Shown here piece after piece: positions 44,268-54,622 of a DNA stretch of 64,000 bases. The notes below the pieces were generated by a model. It saw only the letters and a program-made list of their open reading frames with translations, was not told the origin of the DNA and made no database searches. The DNA comes from Oscheius dolichura. Taxonomy: Eukaryota; Nematoda; Chromadorea; Rhabditida; Rhabditidae. How positions within the stretch are numbered: position 1 is the first letter of the stretch; every line of letters begins with the position of its first letter. The DNA lies in the NCBI GenBank assembly GCA_932521035.1, contig OW051492.1, positions 9,486,001 to 9,550,000 on the forward strand. Direction: 5' to 3'. The translations under genes and the position numbers were made by a program.

Positions 44268-45469
44268 TTAGCAAAATTGTACAGTATAGACGGGACTCTT
44301 GGTTCCTTTTCCCCGGCAGGTGAAGGTACTGGTCTTGTCATCATAAGCATAGCTGTAGGCCGTCGGGCAAGCTTTCTAAACCAGTTTTTATATCGTTACA
44401 GTATCCCGACTTACTTTAAAGATTGCCGGATAATTCTTGGGCCATTTCGAGGCGATGCAGGTCTCCGGTTTGTCATACTGTCCCCGGCAGCAGTACTCGT
44501 CCGTATTCATTGCCAAACAAGCACTTTTACAGCCTACAGTACGACCATTGACGTCTTTTTTCAATTCTGGCGGGCAGATATCATTCAAATTTTGGCTGCA
44601 GCCACCAGCTCGCTTACAGTCGTATTGCCCTAAAGGTCTGTTCAGGTCCGGCGGGGAAAATACCTCCATTGCCGTTGAAAGTCCCCTCATCGGGGGAAAT
44701 AGAAACGGGGAGATTGTACCCATCCACTAGGGAGACGTCATAATAATCCTGCCCCCCGTTTCCGTTCAAGGTGAACTCTGCCAGGGAGGCCGGCGGCTCC
44801 CCGCCGCGGCCACTGCACTGCTCCGAATTGCCGCAATTTCCCGTCTCACAATTGAACTGGCCGTTGCAGCCGGTACGAGCCCAGATCCGGCCGGCTTTCC
44901 ATCCGTCCGGAACGAAAATTGAACGCGATTTTCCTGGAAGGGAGAAAATTTGACCCCCGGGAAGGGAAAACCAACCGGCGTCGAGTTTGAAGCCACTAGG
45001 ATCTGGCGTCTTCTCCTGTCCCATAATTCCTGGCCAAATGGGAAAGGAACACTTGTTCAAGATCTACAAAAATTACTGTATTTTTCCCTTAAAAATATGA
45101 TCATTTCCATTAGGAAATAATACAGTAATCGCGCTATAACCGCGCTCCATTCTAACACCCTGTCAGACGACATTTTCCTTCATTTTCCCCCATTATTTCT
45201 TGTTTTTTTTCTATTTTTCTTCATTTACAGTAATCTCCACGCTGGGGAGATCATAGAAATAAAGAAAAAAAAACATAAAAAATGGTTATAATAGCGGGTT
45301 GGAGCGTTTTAGAATGGAGCACAGTTACGGCGCGGGCTATGAAGAGCGCGGCTCATTTGAAGAAGTGTTCCATTTAATAGACAAGACTTACCGTAATGCA
45401 GACTTGTCCATTTTTACTGTCACAAGCTAAAGATCCGCCAAAAAATAGAGGGAATAGTAAGAGAAGCAT
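44268..45469 (-). CDS. Thaumatin-like secreted protein
   Basis: Four exons (45392-45469, 44664-45063, 44415-44629, 44268-44375) give 266 aa. MLLLLFPLFFGGSLA is a signal peptide. Thaumatin-family marks follow: NKCSFPIWPGIMG, GFKLDAGWFSLPGG, VPDGWKAGRIWARTGC, GGEPPASLAEFTLNGNGGQD YYDVSLVDGYNLPVS, CSQNLNDICPPEL, VGCKSACLAMNTDEYCCRG, CPTAYSYAYDDKTSTFTC and the final Cys near VYTVQFC. About 16 cysteines are kept, so the disulphide fold should form. Nematode thn genes are linked to innate defence. Exons 2 and 3 only stay in frame with a 34 bp intron (44630-44663; GTATTT ... CTTTAG). A TTTATAAGG-type box lies just upstream at about 45503. Intron 1 contains a family A MITE. Confidence 0.92.
45130..45337. 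repeat. Family A MITE (thaumatin gene intron 1)
   Basis: GCGCTATAACCGCGCTCCAT ... ATCTCCACGCTGGGGAGATC ... TTTTAGAATGGAGCACAGTT ACGGCGCGGGC. Confidence 0.9.
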
Positions 45470-46650
45470 AGCTGACTGTGCTGTTCCCCATTTGTCAGCT
45501 GCCCTTTATAAGGACCCCCTTGTTTTGATTTGAAAACGGCCATAACGTGTTTTGTATTTTTATGAGTTCTGAGTCATCTGTTTTGCTGTTCCCCTGCCCT
45601 TTTTGTGATATTTTTGATCTCTCTGATAGGTGGAGACAAGGGCTGTCTGATCCATAAACGGTCTGCCGTTCAGTGGGGGGAGACACTGTTTGATCAGCTG
45701 AAGCCGAATGGCCCATTTTCCCCCGGGTGCTGGCTATTTTGATATGTTATTTATAGGGATGACTCTCCTTTTATCATTCTTCAAAAGTCGCAGAGGATCA
45801 AAAATCATGGCAGTATCTCTTCACAGGTCAAATATTGAACGGCCTTTCTTCTCCAATTGAGATGTCCTCAAGGTACTGTAGCTGTCTCTGGTTTTGACCG
45901 GGACATGTTTTCATCTTGTTCCCGCCCTGTATGGCTACCGTAACCCGTCTAGACATACAGTTTGGTTCTTTTTGCTCTCCAACTGGGATTCCCACATCTT
46001 TCCGAAATTTCCCTGTCTTTCCAGAAATGGGGACAGGAAAAGAGGAGGGGTCCCACTTTTTTCTTTTCCTTTCTTTTCTCTCCTCTCCAGAACAAAGTCA
46101 GCTATCAATTCCATCATCTGGGGTTGATTTTCTGCCGCCTGAGCTGTGCCGCGTCGATTTACAGCTGCCTCCTTTCCCCCCGGCCGCCTGCCCGTCTCAA
46201 TCATCCTCCACTTGCCGTTTTTTGTCCTCTTCCATTCCTCCCGCCCTCTCCCCCCGTCCCTATGTATTTCGTCATCTCTCGGACATGTCAAAATGCCATT
46301 TGAAAGCAGCGGGCGGAAGAGAGCGACAGAAAAGTTTTAAAAAGTTAAAGCGCCTCCTCCTCCCGTTCCAATTTTCCGGCTCTCGACTCCCCCGACCCGG
46401 GCAAGTGTTGACCCTCCCGCCGCACTCCAATAGTACGAGAACGACGGCAGAAATCTCTTTACTCGTATGTCAATACACCTGCTGCCACTTTTTGCCCTCC
46501 TCTGACACCCGTCGCCGTTTTCTCTTCTTTCGATCAAAAAAGAGTTTCCTGTCGCGTCAGGACCCATGACGATGCCTAGATTAAAGGTAGGCCTATGTTT
46601 CCGGGTCTCAAAAAGAAGATCCCTTCCAGGTTTGTAATAAATTAGGACCT
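45470..46650. other. Intergenic
   Basis: No gene is supported. The long overlapping frames at 45916-46569 are Pro/Ser/Arg-rich and present on both strands, as expected from C/T-rich DNA. I see no domain, signal peptide or splice pattern. Confidence 0.45.
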
Positions 46651-47510
46651 ATGACCCTCCTCCATCTTCAAATCCAACGGGAAGGTGAAATTTTCTGGGA
46701 AGGAGACATCAGTGACGGCGAATTTCATAGCTTCAAATGTGGTAAGTCTAGAGGACTCTCTTTGGCGGGAAAATAGCTATTTTGCCCTTATGCTTGTCAG
46801 GTTTAGTCCCATTTTTCCTCTTCTATTCGTCCCAAATCATTAAACACCAAAATATCTTGTATTACTCGCCCTGCCGAGACTTTGCGGGTGCCGTTGTCGG
46901 ATATTCTGATCTCTGGGCTCGGTATTCGCTAGTCCAATCCCCTGCACCCGTAAAGTCTCGGCAGGAGGATAATCTTTATTCAAAACTGTTACACAACTGT
47001 GACGCCTTTACACCTTTGTCTCTAGAGAGCGATCGGAACCATGTGTATACTTTAATTTTCTTTTTAAACTGGAAATATTGGGCAGTTGACCCTTATTTCC
47101 CGTCATATTCCTGTTTTCCCTCTCTAGGAGCGAATTTCCGCCATTTTTATTGATTTACCTCATTTTTCTCTATTTCCTAACTAAGAATAGCTTAAAATTA
47201 GCCTTCTGTTCACTATTATTCCCATGAAAAATTCCATAAACCGCGAAAACCCGCCATTTGAACCTCATTTCCCGGCAAAGTTGTTTTTGGGTCCCAAACT
47301 TCGAATTTTCTCATTTTTCTCAATTTTTTTCATTTTTCAGAGGCTGACGAAGAATTCCTGCTTAATCTGACAGCTACAGGAGGTATCCCGCGAGAGTATT
47401 CTTTTAAAATTAGCGAAGGAAGCGATATAGCCTTCTTCTGTAGGAGTGACGGTCTCTATAAGGGTAGTTATTACGCCGAACTGGGCACTTACAAATATCA
47501 TGACTGGTAA
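46651..47510 (+). CDS. Small orphan protein, 86 aa
   Basis: I do not recognise this family. Exons 46651-46741 and 47341-47510 join in phase to 86 aa: MTLLHLQIQREGEIFWEGDI, then a Cys at FKCEADEEFLLNLTATGG, and SEGSDIAFFCRSDGLYKGSY YAELGTYKYHDW. There is no signal peptide or membrane segment. The alternating hydrophobic and polar residues suggest a small beta-rich fold. A CCTTCCAG acceptor is 22 nt before the ATG, the intron has a good TTTTTCAG acceptor, and AATAAA lies at 47513-47518, only a few bases after the stop. The 599 bp intron holds family B sequence. The signals together make it a believable expressed gene despite the size. An upstream ATG at 46566 with its own donor is an alternative 5' exon but would hit a stop. 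Confidence 0.6.
46866..47035. repeat. Family B elements (orphan gene intron)
   Basis: A solo right arm CTGCCGAGACTTTGCGGGTG at 46871 is followed by a left arm CCCTGCACCCGTAAAGTCTC GG and the family spacer AGGATAATCTTTATTCAAAA CTGTTAC up to CCTTTGTCT, where it breaks off. Confidence 0.8.
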
Positions 47511-48597
47511 CTAATAAAATATTGTATTTCTATTGTTTATTTTGTGTTTTAAAGAGCTTTTGAAGAGCTCGGAAGTGAAAAAAAAACTCTGTTCAAAAGT
47601 TCCCGCCGTCAGCGGAGGGCGCCCTGCACCCCCGCGGTGATCAGAGAGCGCGCCGTTCTTGAGCAGGCAGCCTGGCGAAAAGATTTGAGCATTTTAACCT
47701 TTTTTATAGTAGAAGAAAAATCATCATAGAAGAAAAAAAACATAAGAAATCTTGACAAAAAATATCCTTTTAGGGAAAATCAATAGCAATCTCCAGTGTT
47801 TGGTTCTTAAAATCAATTGACGAGGCAAGAATTTGACAAGATTTGCGAATTGTCTTCGGAGTTGCCGTTTTTCCGATTCCATTATTCCAAGCTTAAATTT
47901 AAAATAGAAAAAGATAACAAGAAAAGGAAATAGTCGGAATAGAGGGAAAGGGCAAGGGAGGCGACCTGGGCCAAGCCGGCGGGTAAACTCACTGCCCGGT
48001 TGAGAAAAAAAAGAAAAGGACGTCCGGCCCCAGCGTCGTTGCAACACCAAATGCCAGCCTCTGACCCGAGTCATAACCGTGTCATCCTCGGTGGGAAAGG
48101 AATGACCGTTTGCCCTTTTCCGAGGTGAGAAATGCCCTTACTCGGCACTGAAAAACATGAGAAGTGGCGAAATTTGAAAGCACACTCATTTCCCGCTGGG
48201 AATCGAAGGGAATACGGTAGTTCTCGTCATTTCAACTGGAGTTTTCTATCTTTTTTCGGGATACTGTAAGCGCGCGTCATTGCGCGTAAACAGTGGGCGA
48301 GTCGTTACTTGGGGTCGGACGATATTCGCTAAACAAAATTGAACAACTGTTGCATTTTTCTCCCATTTTTTGACATTTTCCAAGTTTTTAAATTAGTTAT
48401 TCGGAATCAGCAGAAAATTCTGCTGGGCCTAATTTTCAAAAAAACTAATATTTTATCTGAATTCTGGGTCACAAATACGGAACACCTTACGGTCTCTGAT
48501 TGTTAGTTTCGATTTATTACACAGAAATAAGTACAAATCACACCGTAGATATATTTTTTAAGGGCTATTTAATATTTTCTATAATTTTAATCCTAAA
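47511..48597. other. Intergenic
   Basis: No gene is supported; a family C copy lies at 48280-48430. The minus-strand frame 47724-48074 has no recognisable features. Confidence 0.45.
48280..48430 (+). repeat. Family C repeat
   Basis: GCGCGTAAACAGTGGGCGAG, GACGATATTCGCTAAACAAA ATTGAA, TTAGTTATTCGGAATCAGCA GAAAATTCTG. Confidence 0.85.
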
Positions 48598-51289
48598 TTA
48601 AATAAATTCAGCTTGAATAACAAGCTGTTCTTCTTCTCGTTTGGTCAATGACGTCCGGAACAGTTGAGAATATTGCCAGGCGACGTTTCCTTCACCACCA
48701 GAGAATTTCGCAACAATTTTGTAGACGGTAGACAGTGGATTGTGGATAGTCAGCTTTCCCGAGTCAGGGAAGGGCCATTCTTTCTAGAAGAAAGAAGAAG
48801 TTTTTGAAGAAAAATGAGAGAAAACCTCGATAGATTTAATGTAACTGGTAAATTCGCCGTCGTGGAAAAGTGTACCGGCCAGTCCTTCAACGGAAAGGGA
48901 TCGAGCACGGACGGCGGTCAAATCAACGGCCCACGTTATCTAAAGCGAAGAGGATTACCGTAATCTATAGGAAAGCGTTTAGAAAATACAGTAATCTAGA
49001 TATGGCAACTGGATTGAGCCATTTTTTAGCATTGGTCCGATTTCCCGTCAAAATACAGAAAGCCCCCATTATCTACTAATTTACAGAAGCCTGGCAGCGT
49101 GTTTCGATGGCGCAATGGTATGCGGATGAATTGCAAATCTCAAAAAAATTCAGTTTGGCCAAGTTCGAGTCCTGCACCGGAAAAAAGTCTTTTGCTTTTG
49201 TTTCCGATGGTTCAAATCCTTTTAGAAGGACTAGAAAGGAAGGGAAACTGACCGATCCCTTTTCTTCATCTTCGCACCGTGATAAATAAGCCATCCCATG
49301 ATCGTGTTCCACCTTCCGATACATATTGTCCTGATCAAATGCCCAAAGTTCATATCCATTTTCTGATACTTCTCCTCTTTTGTAAAGATTTTTTACCACA
49401 TTATATGCCAGCCTGAAATAGATTTCTTTCTCATTATTGGACAGGAAAACCTCAATTTTTTCGCCTTGACCTCTTCTTCACTTGGTTGAATGACGTATTT
49501 CTCTGTGGGCGAGGGGTGCTCCTTCTAAAAACTGAATGGATCAGGGGCTTGAAAGGCGTTCAAATATGTTTTCTGAGTGTATACAGTGGTGTCTTATCTG
49601 CATCGAGCAATAGAAAAAAAAACAAAAATTTCGTGCATCCGCCGGGATTGAACCTCCGATATTCCAATGGCAGGATGCGCTTCAACGCACTGCGCCATAT
49701 TGCTAGGTTTTTGCGCTAACGTGGTGGGATAAAATACCTTTTCTTTGCAAACGACTTGAAGAAATGCAATTTCTAGTTCATTCGAAGCCTCCTGCATTTC
49801 ATCGAGGAGATCCAGTGATGGGTTGAAGTCGTACAAATAATTATCTGGAAGTTTCTTGTCATTTTCTGGGCAGATTTCGCCATACCAAGGCGTATCTTAT
49901 GGTGGAGCAGGTTCAGAAGCCAATTCATGGTTCCGAAAGAGTAGCGCAGCCGTAACTCTGAGTCCTGCCCATTTGTCTTGAGCATTTCTCTAATTATTGG
50001 TGAGAAGACGGTCATTATCTATTGAAAAATACGGTAAGAGAGGAAAAAATGGGGAAATACTTCAGGAACAACGTAGACCTCTTCTACCGGTGCTCCCTGG
50101 TCACTGTTTTCCGATCCGAGCTTGATAGGTACCGTATTTTCGGCCCATTTTGTAGAAAAATCAGTGGCAAGACTGAAAAGATGGGAAATTTTGACATTTT
50201 CCCGGCTACAGTAACCCAGGGCGTAAACAAGGGGCGAGCGTTGCTTGGCAGCGCGCGTCGGACAAAATTCACTGAACAAAATTGAACCGTTGCATTTTTC
50301 TCCTGTCTTTTGACATTTTTCTAATTTTTAACTTTGTTATTCATAATCAGCAGAAAATTCTGAATATTTTGAAGTAGAAAAACTCACGTCTCGTGGCAAG
50401 ACAAGCAGATGCCGTCTGCGTTCTTCTCCGGGATGATATCCCCACAATTTATGCAGCTCCTCGGCGCCGGTCGTTCTTCTGGCTCATCTCTATAAACATT
50501 CTGGCCACAAGCCCTGGCTATGGCTATTGTTTCCTGTACACTGAACGTCAAATCGTCTTCGACCGTTTCGAGGAATTCACGAATATTGTCGGCGTCCATT
50601 TTGGCCAGCTCATCTGCCTAAAATTGACCTTTTTCAGATTATTTTTATTTTCTACTCGATTCATTTCAATTCCTAGCTGCTTTTTATATAAATAAGCCTG
50701 AGCTGGGGTCATGGTTTCCGTTTCGCGAAGAAGCATGCCTCTGATAAGGGGAAAATCAAATTCATGGGCGACTTTATAGACTTCGGCTGCTGGAGCAAGC
50801 ATTAGCATGTTCTTTTTATAATCTACAATGTATTTTTACATTTTTAGCAATGGAAAACGTACCAATATGATGTAAAATTCGTAGAATATTCAGAAATATG
50901 TGATAGTTGATGTTTATAGAGATTTCCTTCTTTGTTTGCTAAATTTTTACATTTTGAGGTGCAAAATAATAGGAAAACTTCTTGAAATTGATGGAAAAAC
51001 ATCGGCTTGAAGTAGGTTGGCGAATAATAAGCCAAAATCTGGAAGGAAATGTAAAAAAATTGATTTTGTTGAGCTATTTATCAAAAAAACGTACAGCTTT
51101 ATTAACATACACCGATTTTTCTTGATTGCGATCATTTATCTTTAGGATAACATCAGCTCCAGGCCAGTCACGATCGAATTCATTCGGAATATCTGTTCTA
51201 AATGGTGAAATATTCTTTGTTTATCGATAAACAACTCACCCTACGAGTTCCTTAGGTTCTACAGCTTTTTCTCTCTTTATTGGAGGCAT
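48598..51289 (-). CDS. BTB-domain protein with zinc ribbon
   Basis: Thirteen exons (51240-51289, 51095-51197, 50979-51038, 50863-50938, 50656-50822, 50388-50617, 50061-50172, 49886-50018, 49738-49844, 49451-49500, 49253-49412, 48826-48939, 48598-48783) join in phase to 515 aa. The N-terminal BTB/POZ fold reads DWPGADVILKINDRNQEKSV YVNKAILAYYSPTYFKPMFF, EISININYHIFLNILRILHH and MLMLAPAAEVYKVAHEFDFP LIRGML. A treble-clef-like zinc ribbon CINCGDIIPEKNADGICLSC follows at about 220-240. The last 270 residues are well formed but unrecognised; they end RKVEHDHGMAYLSRC, ITWAVDLTAVRARSLSVEG and VAWQYSQLFRTSLTKREEEQ. BTB proteins usually dimerise and often recruit cullin-3; the substrate region here is unknown. 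A TTTCAG acceptor precedes the ATG by 5 nt. Most introns are 36-45 bp; two of the longer ones contain tRNA-like sequence and one a family C repeat. Confidence 0.82.
49107..49195 (+). repeat. tRNA-like sequence (BTB gene intron 11)
   Basis: TTTCGATGGCGCAATGGTAT GCGGATG fits an A box, AAGTTCGAGTCCTGCACCGG fits a B box, and TTGCAAATC between them could be a Cys (GCA) anticodon region. The arms pair poorly and about 15 extra bases lie between, so a pseudo-tRNA is likelier than a working gene. Confidence 0.5.
49655..49715 (-). repeat. tRNA-like sequence (BTB gene intron 9)
   Basis: On the minus strand ATATGGCGCAGTGCGTTGAA and GGAGGTTCAATCCCGGCGGA match A and B boxes with normal spacing. The T stem has mismatches, which suggests a tRNA relic. 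Confidence 0.5.
50210..50372 (+). repeat. Family C repeat (BTB gene intron 6)
   Basis: GTAAACAAGGGGCGAGCGTT GCTTGGCAGCGCGCG, GACAAAATTCACTGAACAAA and TTCATAATCAGCAGAAAATT CTGAATATTTT. Confidence 0.88.
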
Positions 51290-51749
51290 TTTCGCTGAAA
51301 CGTAGGGCTATTACTTGATGAGAAAGGAAATTTCTCAACGTTTCATAACAGAACGAGAGGAGAATGAATCAGACGGCGAGCGAGCGAACACACTACAAAC
51401 AAAAGCTTTGAACTCAATATTACGTGAACTGGACACCGTATGAAAAAAAATAGAAAAGGTACAAGTTGAAAATTTTATGTTATCGGAGAAAATAATCGAG
51501 ATGGTTTAAAATCCATCCAACAGAGAACAAATTTCAACTTTGAGTTGCAAGGAGGGCGAAGTTCCGCTTTCGAAATTTACTAGGAAGCAAATAACAAGCC
51601 GACAAGGTCAAGATTTCCTAAGTGCCGGTGAGAAAATAGAGAAATGAGAAATGATCGCCTGTATAAAACTAGGAGAGTCGTCAGTGCTCCCAGTTCCTCC
51701 TTTTGCTCCTTTTTATTACCTTCCCCAAAAAACCCGCTCTTTTGTAGAA
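51290..51749. other. Divergent promoter region
   Basis: 460 bp between the BTB gene (minus) and the cell-wall hydrolase gene (plus). A TATAAAA box at 51662-51668 lies about 85 bp upstream of the hydrolase start. Confidence 0.55.
51662..51668 (+). promoter_or_regulatory. TATA-like box of the cell-wall hydrolase gene
   Basis: GTATAAAACTAGG. Its position makes the ATG at 51651 unlikely as the start and favours 51750. A TTTTGTAG acceptor directly before 51750 suggests trans-splicing as well. Confidence 0.5.
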
Positions 51750-52136
51750 ATGACTGACTACCGCATCCTGAAGGATACTATCTACGCTGAAGCACGTGGT
51801 GAACCCCGGGAGGGGCAAATCGCCGTAGCCCATGTGATTTTGAACCGTGCCCGAGCGAATCGAAGCTATTGGGGAGGCAACAGCATTAGCGGAGTTTGCC
51901 GTCAGCCGTGGCAATTTGAATGCTGGAATGGGAGAGATCATATTGAGATCAATGAGCCAGCTGCCTACAGCAGCATCGACGAATGGCTACCACAAGTCAT
52001 GAATGGACAGATCGGGGATCCGACTCACGGAGCTGATCACTACAATAATCCGGCCAAGGAGAACGCCTCCTGGGTTAGTAACGTTGACTATGTAATGGAT
52101 ATTGCCAACCATCGCTTCTACCGTTCTCGTAGTTAA
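51750..52136 (+). CDS. SleB-type cell-wall hydrolase, likely bacterial origin
   Basis: SleB-family (Hydrolase_2) enzymes cleave bacterial peptidoglycan and are known from spore germination and cell-wall turnover. One uninterrupted frame of 128 aa, without introns, opens MTDYRILKDTIYAEARGEPR EGQIAVAHVILNRAR. This is the family signature, with the conserved Glu of YAEARGE. SGVCRQPWQFECWNGRD and DPTHGADHYNNPAKE match the C-terminal part of the fold (the conserved DPT.GA.H motif), and the domain ends close to the stop. There is no signal peptide. The intronless structure among genes with 5-13 exons, and a family that is bacterial, point to horizontal transfer. It could digest bacteria in the gut or act in defence; that is inference. 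The TATA box and the TTTTGTAG acceptor indicate domestication. Confidence 0.88.
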   Translation: MTDYRILKDTIYAEARGEPREGQIAVAHVILNRARANRSYWGGNSISGVCRQPWQFECWNGRDHIEINEPAAYSSIDEWLPQVMNGQIGDPTHGADHYNNPAKENASWVSNVDYVMDIANHRFYRSRS

Positions 52137-52460
52137 TCATTTCCATTGCAAACGCTTGTATCTACAATGTTTACTATGTAAAACAAAATGAACCTCTTTA
52201 TAAAAGCCTAATCGTTATACTTATGCTCAATCCTTTCTTCTTGTGAAATTTATATGCTTCTTCATTGTTACGGCCTAAAAGGAACAAAGAGACATCATTT
52301 TACCAGCATATAATTAAATAGTCATAAGACTTTATTATAAACTACAAGGGGACTATGGGAATGAAGAAGAACAAATTTACAACAAGCACATCAACGGGAA
52401 CAAATACGTACACCAGGTGATAAAAATGTTTTAAAAAACAAATAATAAACCAGTAATATA
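52137..52460. other. Convergent 3' regions
   Basis: About 320 bp between the hydrolase stop and the stop of the FKBP8-like gene. AT-rich with no gene or clear repeat. Confidence 0.5.
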
Positions 52461-54073
52461 TCACATTCGGAATAAGAAAAATACAAAGGCTATGCTCATA
52501 CATAAGAAAAATATGATACCAGCAACTCGTAAGGGATTTGTTAATGTCCACCATGTCCGTTTCACAGGTTTGTCACTAGATCCAGCTAGCATCTTCTTAT
52601 AGAGAACGCGCTCATTCTGCTGGCAGCGACGACGAAGGCCGGTTAGCTTATTGAGCTCATTAGAAATGGTCTATAATTGAAAAGAAATAAAATAAATAAA
52701 TATCAACTAACCAAATCGTTGGGCTCGACGAGTAGAGCCTGTTGTAGGCAGTCAGCAGCTTCCTCAAACTCGGAGCGCGATGAAAGAGCAACGGAGCGAT
52801 GATACAGAGCCTTTGGATTACCACTATGTAACTTGAGACTTTCTTCGGTGCAACGAAGAACTTCAGCCACATCTCCCAGCTGAAAATTCAAAGTAGAAAG
52901 ATGAATGATAACGTTACTTTTGAATAGCAAACAGCTAAATTTGAGTGCAAGGCGGAGAAGAGCTTTTGAAGATCTTCCGATTGAGGAGGTTCTTCTAGAA
53001 TTCTGGTTGCCCTAGAAATTAAAACAGTGAAATACAAGAGCATATAAAAGTAACTACCTTTTATAAACAAAAATGGCCTTGTCGTATTCCTTTCGATTGA
53101 AATAATAATTTCCTCTTTCTTTAACCATCAACACAAATTCCATCAATTCTTCATTGCTCATTTCTTTGAAATTTGGTGAGCCTTCAATTTCTAGTAATTC
53201 GATCTAGAAAAAGAAGCATTATGAAAACAAATAAATAGCTACCGTGTATTCTAGATCCTGTCCCGGGGGGATGATCTCATCAAGACCAATATCTCCATAA
53301 GCAAGAAGAGCTTTTGCTCTGACAGCACACGTTTCACCAACGTGCATCAACTTTACGACGAGTTCCCAAGCTAAATCACAATACAATAAAATGAAGATTA
53401 AAAATGCTTACCATCAATAACCATAGAATAACCAGCAATAAAACGAAGCCGCGAATGACTGTCGACTCCTCTCCATGTATCAATTACTTTAATAACAAGC
53501 CAATCCCCATCTTTTGGCCTATAGTGACTATGTTCCATAGAAGCAGGGATGATGATTTTCTTCATTAGCTGGCCACTGCCGAGGACATCTTCCCAATCGG
53601 AGGCACAGCTTCGTCCGGCTGCTTCAAGACGACACGATTCTTCGAGTGCATCCGAAGAGGGGCCTTTCACTTGTGCTGCAATGGTCTTAAATTACAAATA
53701 AATAAAAATAAACAAGAAAAATTTACATTTGTTCGGGCAGCCTTAGTAATCTCGGAATCAGACAGGGCTCCGCGTTCTTCATCCACATCAATGGAGCCAT
53801 CAAGGGATGGTTCGCCAGAAGAGACAGCCCTTCGCCCGGTGGAACATACCTAAACCGTAGAAAATCAACGGTATCGTTGATAATAATTTGTGCTTTTGCT
53901 CGCTACAAAGATCAACACCATATACTAGAAAAAATGTTTACAAAGAAGAAATTTTGCTTGTTGAATTGTAACCTGTATGCACAGTAAAGTGAAATATTTT
54001 ACAAATAGCTAACCTCAACTATGTCGTCGTCGTCGTGTTCCAACAGCTCCAGGTCAAAATCATCGCCCTCCAT
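52461..54073 (-). CDS. FKBP8-like immunophilin, tail-anchored
   Basis: Eight exons (54014-54073, 53727-53849, 53412-53685, 53243-53370, 53058-53203, 52918-53011, 52712-52879, 52461-52670) join in phase to 400 aa, close to human FKBP8. An acidic N-terminus (MEGDDFDLELLEHDDDD) leads to an FKBP-like domain: SDWEDVLGSGQLMKKIIIPA, DGDWLVIKVIDTW, SMVIDAWELVVKLMHVGETC and IPPGQDLEYTIELLEIEG. TPR repeats follow: KERGNYYFNRKEYDKAIFVY KR, LHSNLAVCYSKLGD and NPKALYHRSVALSSRSEFEE AADCLQQALLVEP. A basic YKKML segment and a C-terminal membrane helix VAGIIFFLCMSIAFVFFLF finish it. FKBP8 anchors in mitochondrial and ER membranes and binds Hsp90 and Bcl-2 family proteins; here the FKBP active-site residues are poorly conserved. 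A TTTTCAG acceptor lies 3 nt before the ATG. Confidence 0.9.
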
Positions 54074-54622
54074 GGCTGAAAATAAATAAATAAGTAAACA
54101 AATACATTTTACAATGCATACATGAGCTTCAAGCTATTTTGCACCAAAAATATCATACTTTCACATAAAAATTGTAATCAGAAAAAGGAAATCGAACGCT
54201 GACAGTGGAGAAATATCAAGGGGTAAGTCATCAGTCATGCGCGAAGTATTATGAGCAGCGTTCAAAGGAATGCGGGCGCGGGTCTTGTAGCGTGTAATTT
54301 TGAATTGTGTCGGAGTCAAAATTGGACGATGATAATTCATTTCTTCTCTTTCTTTCTCCCTTTCTTGTTGTTTCTTTCTGTTTCTTTTTGCTAAATTTTG
54401 CACTAAATTTATATAAGAACAGTTTCATGATAGCGTAAAAGTAAACGTAACATCAAATAAATATAGCAAACACGGAATTCACACCTAAAAATGAGAATAA
54501 CATTTCATTTGGTATAATTCATATTGACAACATGCGATTTGTAGATATTTGCTGCTGGGATTATTCACTATCTCTTCTTCTTCAAAAGCTGATCATTTTA
54601 CATACTTATAAATATTTGCAGA
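54074..54622. other. Divergent region FKBP8-like / rpn-8
   Basis: A minus-strand open frame (54161-54340 from its first ATG) reads MNYHRPILTPTQFKITRYKT then RARIPLNAAHNTSRM. It has a plausible coding look but no known domain. It may be a small gene or a missed exon. The rest is AT-rich and ends in ATTTGCAG before rpn-8. Confidence 0.4.

Noticed and set aside
45916-46569. 217-codon open frame between the thaumatin and 86-aa genes
   Set aside because: Similar-length frames exist on both strands in C/T-rich DNA; no domain, signal peptide or conserved pattern.
49107-49195. Functional tRNA-Cys gene
   Set aside because: Anticodon and T stems do not pair and there is extra sequence between them; called a tRNA-like relic.
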